From Dietzia psychralcaliphila (lineage in GTDB: Bacteria; Actinomycetota; Actinomycetes; Mycobacteriales; Mycobacteriaceae): a DNA stretch of 64,000 nucleotides. The notes beneath the pieces are model-generated. The model was given only the letters and a program-made list of their open reading frames with translations, was not told the origin of the DNA and made no database searches. A program made the position numbers and the translations under genes. The stretch is from assembly GCF_003096095.1 (NCBI RefSeq), contig NZ_CP015453.1, positions 3,038,001 through 3,102,000 on the forward strand, written 5' to 3'. Below are positions 42,028-50,498 of the stretch, in pieces. Positions within the stretch are counted from its first letter, which is position 1, and every line of letters begins with the position of its first letter.

Positions 42028-43548
42028 TCAGGCCTGCACCCGCGGCAGCAGCACTCGGAACGTCGCACCCTGCCCGGCGGCGGTCTCCACGCTGGCCGAC
42101 CCGCCGTGCGCCTCCACGAGTGACCGCACGATCGCCAGCCCGAGCCCGCTCCCCCCGGTCGAGCTGGTGCGGGAGGTGTCGGCCCGGTAGAAGCGCTCGA
42201 AGGCGCGGGAGGCCTGCTCCGGCGTCATCCCCGGTCCGCGATCGGCCACCTCGAGCACCGCGTCGTCGCCGAGGGTGCCCACCCGCACCGTCACGTCGGC
42301 GTCCGGTGGGGTGTGGGCCAGGGCGTTGTCGACCAGGTTGCCCAGCACCTGACGCAGTCGCGCGTCGTCGCCGAGCACCTCCGGTGTGCCGGGCCCGTCG
42401 ATGACCTCCAGCCCGATGCGCCGGTCCGGGGCGAGGAGCCGCGCGTCGTGGACCGCGTCGGCGGCCAGCCCCAGCAGGTCCACCTGCTCGCGGGCTAGCG
42501 GCCTCTGCTCGTCGAGCCGCGCCAGGGTCAGCAGGTCTTCCACCATCACGCCCATGCGCTGCGCCTCGGCCTCGATGCGCCGCATCAGCCTGTCCGTGTC
42601 GCCCGAGGCGCCCTGCCGGTGCAGCTCGGCGAACCCGCGGATCGTCGTCAGGGGGGTGCGGAGGTCGTGACCGGCGTCGGCGACGAACCGGCGCATCGCC
42701 GCCTCGGACCGCACCGCGTTGGCCTCCGACTCTTGGGCTGCCTCGGCGGACGACCGGGCCGCGTCCTCGGCCTCGGCGGCGTCGGCCATCGAGGTCTGGA
42801 TGCGGGAGAGCATGGCATTGACCGCGGCGGCCAGCGTCCCGACCTCCGTTCTCGGATCGCGCTCCGGCACCCGGCGGGACAGGTCGCCGCCCGCGATCGC
42901 AGCCGCCGTCCGCTCCACCTCCCGCAGTGGCCGCAGGCTCCGGTGCACGGTCGCGTAGGCGGCCAGCGCGAGCAGCGCCAGGACCACGATCCCGATGCCC
43001 ACCTGCAGGTAGACCAGCCGCTGGACCACGGCCCGGTTCTCGGTCAGCGGGATCGCGACCGTCACGCTCTCCCCGCCCGGGCCGTCGAACCGCAGAGCCC
43101 GCCAGGAGGTCGAACCGTCCCCAGTCGATGGGACGGTCGTCGGGGTATCCGGGTCCAGCGAGTCCAGGTCAGGCGCGGAGTCCTCGTCGTTGATCTGGAC
43201 GGCGACCGCACCGCTCGCATCCCTGACCTGCACGAAGTACCGGCTCGGCGGGCTCTCCGGACCGGGCGCCCGCGGCGGCGGGGGCGGCACCTCGGCGGGC
43301 AGATCACCCATCGGGCGGGCCCACCCGCGCTCGGCCTGGAGCAGCGAGGCGTCGGTCCGCTCGAGCATCGAGGCCTCCAACGCGCGGGTGACGGCGACCC
43401 CCGAGACCAGCAGCGCGAGGGCCGTCAGGACCACGGTGAGCAGGACCAGACTGACCCGCAGCGGGACCGCGCGACGCCGCGGGGTGGGCGCGGCCGGGGT
43501 TGACGAGGGGGACGACGACGAGTCGAGCGGGTCCGGCGAGCTGGGCAT
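42028..43548 (-). CDS. Sensor histidine kinase
   Basis: 506 residues from the ATG at 43548 (the upstream frame is response-regulator sequence). First transmembrane helix about residues 28-50, extracellular domain with a Pro-rich segment (50-180), second helix 185-208, then HAMP. The HisKA domain has the phospho-acceptor in F-V-A-D-A-G-H-D-L-R-T-P-L near residue 285. The ATPase domain has N-L-V-D-N-A-L-A-H (N box), A-D-R-G-P-G-M (G1) and G-S-G-L-G-L-A-I-V (G2). All catalytic boxes are intact. Its ATG overlaps the regulator's TGA. The stimulus is unknown. Confidence 0.93.
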   Translation of the reverse strand: MPSSPDPLDSSSSPSSTPAAPTPRRRAVPLRVSLVLLTVVLTALALLVSGVAVTRALEASMLERTDASLLQAERGWARPMGDLPAEVPPPPPRAPGPESPPSRYFVQVRDASGAVAVQINDEDSAPDLDSLDPDTPTTVPSTGDGSTSWRALRFDGPGGESVTVAIPLTENRAVVQRLVYLQVGIGIVVLALLALAAYATVHRSLRPLREVERTAAAIAGGDLSRRVPERDPRTEVGTLAAAVNAMLSRIQTSMADAAEAEDAARSSAEAAQESEANAVRSEAAMRRFVADAGHDLRTPLTTIRGFAELHRQGASGDTDRLMRRIEAEAQRMGVMVEDLLTLARLDEQRPLAREQVDLLGLAADAVHDARLLAPDRRIGLEVIDGPGTPEVLGDDARLRQVLGNLVDNALAHTPPDADVTVRVGTLGDDAVLEVADRGPGMTPEQASRAFERFYRADTSRTSSTGGSGLGLAIVRSLVEAHGGSASVETAAGQGATFRVLLPRVQA

Positions 43549-44279
43549 CAGCGTGGTTCGCGCAAAACGTAGCCGACGCCGCGGATGGTGTGGATGAGCC
43601 GCGGCTCCCCGGTGTCGATCTTCTTGCGCAGGTACGACACGTAGGACTCGACCACCCCGCCGTCGCCCCCGAAATCGTAGTCCCACACGTGGTCAAGGAT
43701 GCGCGCCTTGGACAGCACCGTCCCGGCGTTGACCATCAGATACCGCAGCAGGGTGAACTCGGTGGGCGAGAGCGCGACGGGCCGGCCCGCCTTGTGGACC
43801 TCGTGACTGTCCTCGTCGAGTTCCAGGTCGGCGTAGGTCAGCCGCGAGCTGCGCTCGGCCCCGGACAGCGTGCCCGAGCGACGCAGGATCGTGCGCAACC
43901 GTGCCACCACCTCCTCGAGGCTGAACGGCTTGGTCACGTAGTCGTCGGCCCCCAGGGTGAGCCCGGCGACCCGGTCGGCCACGGCGTCCCGCGCGGTGAG
44001 GAACAGCACCGGCGCGTCACAGCCGTCCGCGCGCAGCCGCTTGACCGCGTCGAAGCCGTCCATGACCGGCATCATCACGTCCAGGATCACCGCGTCGGGG
44101 CGGAAGCTGCGCGCCTTGTCGATCGCCTCGGCACCGGTGCTGGCGGTCTCGACCTCGAAACCCTGGAATCGCAGGGAGACCGACAGCAGCTCGACGATGC
44201 TCTCCTCGTCGTCGACCACCAGGACTCGGGCCTCGGGCGTCCGGTCGGTGGCGATTCTCGCTGCGGCGTTCACGTGCAC
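43548..44279 (-). CDS. OmpR-family response regulator
   Basis: 243 residues from the GTG at 44279 (GTG at 44273 also possible); the open frame further upstream is repeat-derived Thr/Arg sequence. Receiver: V-V-D-D-E-E near residue 24, phospho-Asp in V-I-L-D-V-M-M-P near 67, Thr in F-L-T-A-R, Lys in Y-V-T-K-P-F. The C-terminal winged helix of the OmpR type closes with R-G-V-G-Y-V-L-R. It pairs with the kinase that overlaps its stop codon. The arrangement is like the TrcRS, MprAB and TcrXY pairs of mycobacteria, but I cannot say which. Confidence 0.93.
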   Translation of the reverse strand: MHVNAAARIATDRTPEARVLVVDDEESIVELLSVSLRFQGFEVETASTGAEAIDKARSFRPDAVILDVMMPVMDGFDAVKRLRADGCDAPVLFLTARDAVADRVAGLTLGADDYVTKPFSLEEVVARLRTILRRSGTLSGAERSSRLTYADLELDEDSHEVHKAGRPVALSPTEFTLLRYLMVNAGTVLSKARILDHVWDYDFGGDGGVVESYVSYLRKKIDTGEPRLIHTIRGVGYVLREPR

Positions 44280-44436
44280 AGTATGCCGAGCGATCGTGGC
44301 GGTTCCCCGGCAGTTCGCTGGCAGTTGGCTGGGAGCCTGGGTGGGAGCCGCAGTCGCTGGCGCCTGCACGGTGGGTCCAGCGGGTGGATGACATCGTGTC
44401 GCGGCGGCGGAACTCGTCGTCGTCGTGGTCTCTGTT

Positions 44437-44514
44437 CTGGTCGTGGTCCTGGCTCTGGTCCTGGTCGTGGTCCTGGCGCTGGTCGGGGTCCTGGCGCTGG
44501 TCGTGGTCCTTCCT
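44437..44514. repeat. 18-bp minisatellite
   Basis: Four near-identical 18-base units (CTGGTCGTGGTCCTGGCG consensus), one interrupted by a 6-base half unit. It lies upstream of the response-regulator start, in the gap shared with the divergent gene at 44648. Its copy number could alter promoter spacing. Confidence 0.75.
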
Positions 44515-44647
44515 CGCGCTCGGGAACCCCGCTTGACCTGGGCTACCCTGCGTAGGGGGTGCAGGGCACCGCAGGTCAGCACACTCTTTGGAGCGGCTGC
44601 GCGCGGAACCGACGACCGCACGCGCCCCGCTGGGGCAGCATGAGGGG

Positions 44648-45193
44648 ATGACGAAGCCCTCCAATACTTCTGCAATCGTCTCCGCCACCGGCCGATCGTG
44701 GGACGACTGGGTCGAGAGGCTCGAGCAGGCCGGGGCGCGGGAGATGGCGCACACGGCGATCGCCAAGTTGGCGCTCGAGCTGATGCCGGAGTCGGTCGAG
44801 CGGGCCGAATGGTGGGCCCAGGGCACGGCCATCGCCTACGAGCAGCACGCCGGCCTGCGGGTTCCGGGCCAGTCGTGCACCGGCGACTTCCAGCTGTCCA
44901 CCTCGCGGACCGTCACCGGCGACATGGACGCGGCACTACAGGCATGGGTGGAGCTCGCCGGCGCCCGCGAGGAGTTCGGCGGCGTGGAGGTCGAGTCCCC
45001 CGCGGCCACGTCGAGCAGCGAGAAGTGGCGCTACTGGCGGGTCCCGCTGGCCGACGGCACGCGCGTGGCCCTGAACTTCAGCGACAAGAAGAACGGCAAG
45101 TCCTCAGTGGGGCTGACGCACACCAAGCTCGACTCAGCCGAGGCGATCGACTACTGGAAGCCCGTCTGGAAGGACCTGCTCGCGCAGCTCTGA
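44648..45193 (+). CDS. Hypothetical protein, two-part with SRPBCC-like C-terminus
   Basis: 181 residues from the ATG at 44648, with TGAGGGG upstream. The first 65 residues are helical (S-W-D-D-W-V-E-R-L-E, then A-K-L-A-L-E-L-M-P-E-S-V). The remainder looks like an SRPBCC/AHSA1 beta-fold (W-R-Y-W-R-V-P-L, V-A-L-N-F-S-D-K-K, W-K-D-L-L). Similar actinobacterial proteins are annotated DUF4287-like or as activators; none is characterised. No signal peptide. It is divergent from the two-component genes. Confidence 0.7.
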   Translation: MTKPSNTSAIVSATGRSWDDWVERLEQAGAREMAHTAIAKLALELMPESVERAEWWAQGTAIAYEQHAGLRVPGQSCTGDFQLSTSRTVTGDMDAALQAWVELAGAREEFGGVEVESPAATSSSEKWRYWRVPLADGTRVALNFSDKKNGKSSVGLTHTKLDSAEAIDYWKPVWKDLLAQL

Positions 45194-45211
45194 GGGGCCC
45201 AACCACCCACG

Positions 45212-45240
45212 TTGGCGGACATCCTGCAGGGATTTCAGCC
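45212..45240. repeat. Truncated repeat family B copy 2
   Basis: TTGGCGGACATCCTGCAGGG and the following ATTTCAGCC match the left arm and loop of the palindrome at 31957 (roughly 25 of 29 bases). The right arm is missing, replaced by the hairpin and truncated open frame that follow. Confidence 0.65.
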
Positions 45241-45259
45241 GGTGAAGTCATACAGTCGA

Positions 45260-45357
45260 AGCAACGCTGAAGGAGCGTTGCTATGCCGAAGTTGTTGCCA
45301 CGGGAACTGCGTGAGGTATTCGTTCGATACATGTGCGAGGGAGAGACGATTCGGTCC
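45260..45357 (+). pseudogene. Truncated helix-turn-helix/transposase-like ORF start
   Basis: A perfect hairpin AGCAACGCT/AGCGTTGCT (45260-45268, 45274-45282) directly precedes an ATG at 45283, and the AAGG ribosome binding site sits in its five-base loop. The open frame begins M-P-K-L-L-P-R-E-L-R-E-V-F-V-R-Y-M-C-E-G-E-T-I-R, the style of a small helix-turn-helix or transposase OrfA, and degenerates near 45355. It then runs into the 3' end of ccsB. A remnant of a mobile element or HTH gene. Confidence 0.5.
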
Positions 45358-45369
45358 GGCGGGGCGGGG

Positions 45370-46383
45370 TCAGTTCAGGCCGGCGTAGGAGTGCAGGCCC
45401 GAGACCACGATGTTGATGAAGAACAGGTTGAACACCAGCACCGCGAACCCGGCGATGTTGATCCACGCCGCCTTCTTGGGGCCCCAGCCGCTGGTCGCGC
45501 GGGCGTGCAGGTACCCGGCGTAGAGCACCCAGGAGATGAAGGACGCCGTCTCCTTGGGATCCCAGCCCCAGAAGCGACCCCACGCGCTCTCCGCCCAGAC
45601 CGCGCCCAGCAGGATGCCCACGCCGAAGATCGGGAAGCCGATCACCGTGGTGCGGTACGCCAGCCGGTCGAGCGTCTCGGCCGCGGGCAACGGCCGGGTC
45701 AGGGGCGCAGCCCAGCCCTTCTCCTGACCCTGCGGCTGCCAGACGCGCAGCAGGTACATGATCGAGACCACGCCGGGGATGAGCAGGATGCCCGAACCCA
45801 GCGCGATGATCGACACGTGGATCGGCAGCCAGTACGAGCGCAGTGCGGGCACCACCGGAGCGGCGTCCGAGTACAGGTGCGTCCCGCCGAAGAACAGCAG
45901 CACCAGCACCGGCACCAGCATGAACGGCCACACCACCTGGAGGGCTGGCTTGCGCAGCAGGATCAGCCCCGCGCCCATGGCCAGCAGCGTGGTGCCCAGG
46001 ATGAACTCGTACATGTTCCCCCACGGGAACCGGTCCGTGGCCAGCCCACGCAGCACCAGGGCGGTGGCCTGGAAGACGAACCCGACGATCACGAACAGGT
46101 GCGCGATCCGCGCCCACCGCATGCTGCCCGCCGAGGCCCGGTTCTCGTCACCGGTGTCGGTCAGCGAGGTGGACTCGGTCAGCCCCGACCCGGTCAGCCC
46201 CGGTCCGCCGGCGCCCACCAACTCGCGGTCGGAGACCTTGGCCACGCGGAATCCCGCGTAGTAGATCAGGGAGGCGATCAGCGCCAGGACATAGATGCCG
46301 AACGAGGTGCGAAACGCCAGGTCGCTGTATGTCGAGAGCGTCTCGTCGATGGGCAGGCCCTGGGCGAGTAGCAGAGTGTTCAC
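45370..46383 (-). CDS. ccsB: Cytochrome c biogenesis protein CcsB/CcsA family
   Basis: 337 residues with about eight transmembrane helices and the heme-handling Trp-rich motif W-G-R-F-W-G-W-D-P-K-E near residue 265. Conserved His residues are in the adjacent helices (L-H-A-R; L-P-I-H-V-S). This is the CcsA-type heme-delivery subunit of system II cytochrome c maturation; with ResB it forms the heme export and ligation complex. Its ATG overlaps the resB stop (ATGA). In mycobacteria it is the last gene of the hemL-to-ccsA cluster. Confidence 0.93.
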   Translation of the reverse strand: MNTLLLAQGLPIDETLSTYSDLAFRTSFGIYVLALIASLIYYAGFRVAKVSDRELVGAGGPGLTGSGLTESTSLTDTGDENRASAGSMRWARIAHLFVIVGFVFQATALVLRGLATDRFPWGNMYEFILGTTLLAMGAGLILLRKPALQVVWPFMLVPVLVLLFFGGTHLYSDAAPVVPALRSYWLPIHVSIIALGSGILLIPGVVSIMYLLRVWQPQGQEKGWAAPLTRPLPAAETLDRLAYRTTVIGFPIFGVGILLGAVWAESAWGRFWGWDPKETASFISWVLYAGYLHARATSGWGPKKAAWINIAGFAVLVFNLFFINIVVSGLHSYAGLN

Positions 46384-48071
46384 CGGGTGTCGTCCTTCCG
46401 CGGAGCGTCGCCGGCGGTGCCGCGACTGGTTGCAGTGTGTCCCGAGTCAGGACTCTCGGGCAAGACGGGTGTGACGGCCGCCGCGGCGACCAGCCGGTCC
46501 CGGAGCTCGTCGAACTCCGAGCCCCAGCCCGATCGGTCGGTCTTGGCGAGGCCTCCCAGGTCGACTCGGGTCACCCCGTCGTCGTCGACGGTCACGCGCG
46601 CCCAGATCCTGCGGCGCCGCACCATCAGGCTCAACACCAGCCCGGCCATCATCACCGCGGCCGAGACACCCACCCAGATCTGCGTGGGGTCCTCGGAGAC
46701 CTGGATGTTGATGAACTCCTCCGCGCCGTCGAACCGGACCTCGGTGCCGTCGGGGAGGGTGGTGGACTCGCCGGGGAAGAGATTGACGCGCGCCTGGCGC
46801 TCGAGGACGCCCGTCTCGATGAGGTCCGAGTCCAGCGAGAAGACCGACTGCGGGCGGCCGGTGTCGAGGCCAGCGTCGCCCTGGTAGACGTCGATCGCCA
46901 CCGCCGGGTCGTCCATGCGCGGGAACCGCGAGCTCAGGATGGTGCCGTCGAACGACGCGGTGGGGGCGAACAGTCCCTGCACGGCGATCTGCTGCGTGCG
47001 ACGCTCGGCCAGGTCCGGGTACAGGCCGGCCGGCGGGTCGAAGCGCATGATGCCCGACGACAAGAAGGTCTGCAGCTCGGTGGGCTGCCAGTGCTGGGTG
47101 TCCGTGCGGGTCTCGCCGTTGGGGAACGTCACCGTGAACGTCGGCGCGAAGCCGTGACCCTGCAGGTAGACGCGGGTGGAGCCGATGCGCAGCGGGTGGT
47201 TGACCCGCATCTCGTACGGCTCCCACGTCTGCGGATCGGTGGTCGAGACCTCCTCGGTGAAGCGCACGTTGGAGGTGAACATCTCGGCCTGGCCGTTGGG
47301 CAGGTAGTCGGCGCGGAAGTCCTCGATCTTGATGCAGAACTGCTCGAGATCCGTGCCGTCGACCAGCAGGCCCGCACGGAACGTGTCGTAGGCGCTGGGG
47401 GTGGTGTTGCAGAAGGCCGGCGACTCGGCGTTGGCGACGATCACCCGCATGCCCTCGGCGTAGACGAACTTGCCGGCCGCGAACATGATGAGCAGCGCCA
47501 GAAGGCCGAAGTGGAAGACGATGTTGCCCACTTCGCGCGTGTAACCGCGCTCGGAGGAGAGCTCGATGGTGCCGGGGACGCGGCCGTCGCCGTTGTTCCG
47601 CCGCACCCGCCAGCCCTTGAGCTGGGACTGGACCTGCTCGGCGGCCTGCTCGGGAGAGGCGGTGGTGCGGTACGCGGCGTGGTGGGGCAGGCGCGCGAGG
47701 TTGCGGGGCGTGAGCGGCGGGGGCGTGCGCAGTTGCCTGACCAGCTCGAAGCAGCGCGGGGTGAGGCAGCCGATCAGCGAGATGAACAGCAGCACGTAGA
47801 TGGCGGTGAACCACAGGCTGGAGAAGACGTCGAACAGCTGCAGACGGTCGTAGAGCTCGCCCAGCCAGCCGGTCTCGGCGATGTACTCGTTGACGTTGCC
47901 CTCATTGAGGCTGCGCTGGGGCAGGAGCGCACCCGGAATCGCCGCCACGGCGAGCAGGAACAACAGGATCAACGCCGTACGCATGGCGGTGAGGGTGCGC
48001 CACGAGTTGCGCAGGAAAGCGGTAACGCCTGCCAGCGGGGAGCGGGAGGCGGCGGTTCTGGGCTCTGACAT
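46380..48071 (-). CDS. resB: Cytochrome c biogenesis protein ResB
   Basis: 563 residues from the ATG at 48071 (another ATG three codons upstream at 48080). Three N-terminal transmembrane helices (about residues 35-55, 90-112, 195-215), a large external domain (220-490) and a final helix near 500-520. The family signature P-G-A-L-L-P-Q-R in the first loop and F-H-F-G-L-L-A-L in helix three are visible. Partner of CcsB for covalent heme attachment to apocytochrome c. In relatives the gene directly upstream is ccdA; here ccdA is about 12.9 kb away. Confidence 0.93.
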   Translation of the reverse strand: MSEPRTAASRSPLAGVTAFLRNSWRTLTAMRTALILLFLLAVAAIPGALLPQRSLNEGNVNEYIAETGWLGELYDRLQLFDVFSSLWFTAIYVLLFISLIGCLTPRCFELVRQLRTPPPLTPRNLARLPHHAAYRTTASPEQAAEQVQSQLKGWRVRRNNGDGRVPGTIELSSERGYTREVGNIVFHFGLLALLIMFAAGKFVYAEGMRVIVANAESPAFCNTTPSAYDTFRAGLLVDGTDLEQFCIKIEDFRADYLPNGQAEMFTSNVRFTEEVSTTDPQTWEPYEMRVNHPLRIGSTRVYLQGHGFAPTFTVTFPNGETRTDTQHWQPTELQTFLSSGIMRFDPPAGLYPDLAERRTQQIAVQGLFAPTASFDGTILSSRFPRMDDPAVAIDVYQGDAGLDTGRPQSVFSLDSDLIETGVLERQARVNLFPGESTTLPDGTEVRFDGAEEFINIQVSEDPTQIWVGVSAAVMMAGLVLSLMVRRRRIWARVTVDDDGVTRVDLGGLAKTDRSGWGSEFDELRDRLVAAAAVTPVLPESPDSGHTATSRGTAGDAPRKDDTR

Positions 48072-48216
48072 GGGGTCCATCTGCGGTTCGCGGCGCGCCG
48101 ACCTGTCGCGGCGCCGATTTCGACCCAGGCTAGTCGGGGCCTCCTGAGCGGTTTCTGTGAGGTCTGGGCCCGCCGATCCGACGCGATGGATGAGAACGTG
48201 TTCTACCCTCGGGGAC

Positions 48217-49053
48217 ATGGACCTCCAGGGCAGATCAGTTCTCGTCACCGGTGGTGGGAGTGGAATCGGAGCGGGAGTGACCGAGGAGCTGGCGCGTCGC
48301 GGTGCGCTGGTCACCATCATCGGACGGGACTCCGGGCGACTGACCGAGACCGCGCGGCGCATCGGCGAGGCCACCGGACGCCCGGACGCGGTCCGCGCGC
48401 ACCCCGCCGATGTGACGGACGAGGACCAGGTGAGCAGCGCCGTCGCGGCGGCCGTGGAGCACGGCGGCGGACTCGACGGCGTGGTGGCCTGCGCCGGGGG
48501 CAGCGAGACGATCGGGCCCCTCACCCAGACCGACACCGAGGCCTGGAAGCGGACTGTCGACCTCAACATCAACGGCATGATGTACACGCTCAAACACTCG
48601 GCACGCGCCCTGGTCTCGCGGGGCGGCGGGTCGTTCGTGGCCATCTCGTCGATCGCCGCCAGCAACACCCACCGCTGGTTCGGCGCCTACGGCGTGACCA
48701 AATCCGCGGTGGACCACCTCGTCCGACTGGGCGCGGACGAGCTCGGGGCGAGCCGGGTGCGGGTCAACGGCATCCGGCCGGGGCTCATCGAGACCGAGCT
48801 GGTGGCCCCGGTCCTCGCTGACCCGGCCCTTGCGGAGGACTACCGGGTCAGCACGCCGCTGCCCCGGATCGGCCGGGTCGGCGACGTGGCCAACCTCGCG
48901 ACCTTCCTCCTGGCCGACGAGTCGGAGTGGATCACCGGGCAGGTGATCAACGTCGACGGCGGGCAGATGCTGCGCCGGGGACCCGACTTCTCCCCGATGC
49001 TGGAGCCGCTCTTCGGCGCCGACGGCCTTCGCGGAGTCGTGGCCGAGGAGTAG
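48217..49053 (+). CDS. Short-chain dehydrogenase/reductase
   Basis: 278 residues from the ATG at 48217. Classical SDR: cofactor loop T-G-G-G-S-G-I-G-A-G near residue 12, A-C-A-G-G (structural N-A-G position changed to C-A-G), catalytic Ser in I-S-S-I-A-A, Tyr-x-x-x-Lys in Y-G-V-T-K near 165, and the C-terminal N-V-D-G-G. It oxidises or reduces a hydroxyl/ketone with NAD(P). Neighbours (SRPBCC, Rieske oxygenase, DapB-like protein) suggest a ring or lipid oxidation pathway. Same strand as the SRPBCC gene 57 bases later. Confidence 0.92.
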   Translation: MDLQGRSVLVTGGGSGIGAGVTEELARRGALVTIIGRDSGRLTETARRIGEATGRPDAVRAHPADVTDEDQVSSAVAAAVEHGGGLDGVVACAGGSETIGPLTQTDTEAWKRTVDLNINGMMYTLKHSARALVSRGGGSFVAISSIAASNTHRWFGAYGVTKSAVDHLVRLGADELGASRVRVNGIRPGLIETELVAPVLADPALAEDYRVSTPLPRIGRVGDVANLATFLLADESEWITGQVINVDGGQMLRRGPDFSPMLEPLFGADGLRGVVAEE

Positions 49054-49110
49054 GCATGTCCGGGAGTAACCGCACGCACGGGTCCCCGAAGTCAGACGAG
49101 AGGAACGGCG

Positions 49111-49620
49111 ATGCCGACCATGCACCCCTGTGAACCGGTGGACGTGACGTACACCGACACCGCCCGGTTCCGCTTCGCCAACAGCGTGGCGATCCCCGCC
49201 TCGCCACGGCAATTGTTCGAGATCTTCGAGGACGCCGACTCGTGGCCGCGATGGGCGGGTGTGATCACCAAGGTGGCTTGGACCAGCCAGCCCCCCTACG
49301 GCGTGGGCACCACCCGCACCGTCCACATGCTCGGCGGCCTGGTCGGCGAGGAGGAGTTCCTGGCGTGGGAGCCGGAGCGCCGGATGGCCTTCCGGTTCAA
49401 CGCCAGCTCCACCAAGGGAATCCACGCCTTCGCCGAGGCCGACGACATCGAGCCCACCGACAGCGGCTGCCGCCTCACCTGGACGCTGGCGATGCACGGG
49501 AACGCGGCGACCAACCTGTCGATCTCCGCGGTCCGGCCGGTGATGAACCTGCTCTTCCGCCAGTTCCTGCGGCGGCTCAGTGCCCTGGCGGCCCAGAGGT
49601 ACCCGGGCGCGACTCGCTGA
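49111..49620 (+). CDS. SRPBCC-family protein (polyketide cyclase/dehydrase-like)
   Basis: 169 residues from the ATG at 49111, preceded by AGAGGAACGGC. The SRPBCC fold is suggested by I-P-A-S-P-R-Q-L-F-E-I-F-E-D-A-D-S-W-P-R-W, the alternating strands that follow (T-R-T-V-H-M-L, R-M-A-F-R-F-N) and a C-terminal long helix (L-L-F-R-Q-F-L-R-R-L). These proteins bind hydrophobic ligands and some act as cyclases or hydratases. Downstream of the SDR and likely in the same message. It converges on the TetR-family gene. Confidence 0.85.
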   Translation: MPTMHPCEPVDVTYTDTARFRFANSVAIPASPRQLFEIFEDADSWPRWAGVITKVAWTSQPPYGVGTTRTVHMLGGLVGEEEFLAWEPERRMAFRFNASSTKGIHAFAEADDIEPTDSGCRLTWTLAMHGNAATNLSISAVRPVMNLLFRQFLRRLSALAAQRYPGATR

Positions 49621-49635
49621 ATTCGGGCGGCCGCC

Positions 49636-50406
49636 TCAGGTGGTCGCGCCTGCGTCGGCGGTCGTCAGCATGAGACGCAGCCGCCGCGTCATGTCGTCGA
49701 CCAGCACCTCCGGGTCGTCCACGCGACCCGACGCCACCCACTCGGACAGCCAGACCTGGAGCGCGGAGATCGCCATCCCCGCGGCGATGCGCGGATCGAG
49801 TCCGGCGAGCTCCCCCCGGTCCGCCGCGGCCTGCATGCCTGCGGCGATCACCTCCAACCCGGAGCTCCACACCGTGCGCTGGATTCCGTGGGCGCCCTCC
49901 GTGCTGCTCGCCCACCCCCCGCCGGCGCGGAGATTCATGTCGAGATAGGCGGTCTGCTCCGCGAGGAAGAGGAACACACGTCGCAGACCCGTGAGCAGGC
50001 GCTCGAGACCCGGCTCCCCGGTGTCGGTCTCGTTGACGACCTCCAGCAGGGCGTCCATCCGCGTGCGATGCAGAGCGTCCCAGATCTCCGCCTTGCCGGA
50101 GAAGGACTTGTACACGGTGGCCAGCGACAACCCGGCGGTGGCCGCGATCGCGTTCATCGGCGTGGCGGCGAACCCGGCTTTCCCGAACTCCCGTTCCGCG
50201 GCGTGGATGATCTGATGCCGGTACCCGCGGAGCTTCTCCTCACGGGGGCTCGCGCCAGCCGCACCGCCTCGCGTATCGCCCCGCCCCGGCTGCGCACCCC
50301 CTGCCGCGCCTGTCGCACCGCCTGCTTCTCCGCCGTCTGCACCGCCCCGAGCCGGCTGTTCACGCTCACCGGTCCTCGTCGTCGTCGTACTCCTTGTGGC
50401 CTCCAC
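49636..50406 (-). CDS. TetR-family regulator
   Basis: 256 residues from a GTG at 50406. The first 55 residues are a Gly/Ala/Thr/Arg-rich disordered extension, so a later start is possible. The helix-turn-helix follows at about 62-110 (I-I-H-A-A-E-R-E-F-G, A-T-A-G-L-S-L-A-T-V-Y-K-S-F). The remainder is the helical ligand-binding and dimer domain. It is divergent from the Rieske oxygenase gene, with a palindrome CAGAATCGCCATTCTG between, and probably represses that operon until a substrate binds. Confidence 0.9.
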   Translation of the reverse strand: MEATRSTTTTRTGEREQPARGGADGGEAGGATGAAGGAQPGRGDTRGGAAGASPREEKLRGYRHQIIHAAEREFGKAGFAATPMNAIAATAGLSLATVYKSFSGKAEIWDALHRTRMDALLEVVNETDTGEPGLERLLTGLRRVFLFLAEQTAYLDMNLRAGGGWASSTEGAHGIQRTVWSSGLEVIAAGMQAAADRGELAGLDPRIAAGMAISALQVWLSEWVASGRVDDPEVLVDDMTRRLRLMLTTADAGATT

Positions 50407-50424
50407 ACCTCGATGCTACCTTCG

Positions 50425-50440
50425 CAGAATCGCCATTCTG
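50425..50440. promoter_or_regulatory. Likely TetR operator
   Basis: CAGAATCGCCATTCTG is a perfect 6-base inverted repeat with a 4-base spacer, centred in the 92-base gap between the divergent TetR and Rieske oxygenase genes. Assignment to this TetR protein is by position. Confidence 0.55.
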
Positions 50441-50498
50441 TTTTTCTCAGGTGGCGGTTCACACCTTGTGCTCTTAGGGCAGAGAATGGAGTCTGGCG

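Noticed and set aside
46329-48068. 579-residue plus-strand frame over resB
   Set aside because: Antisense shadow of resB with no recognisable domain.
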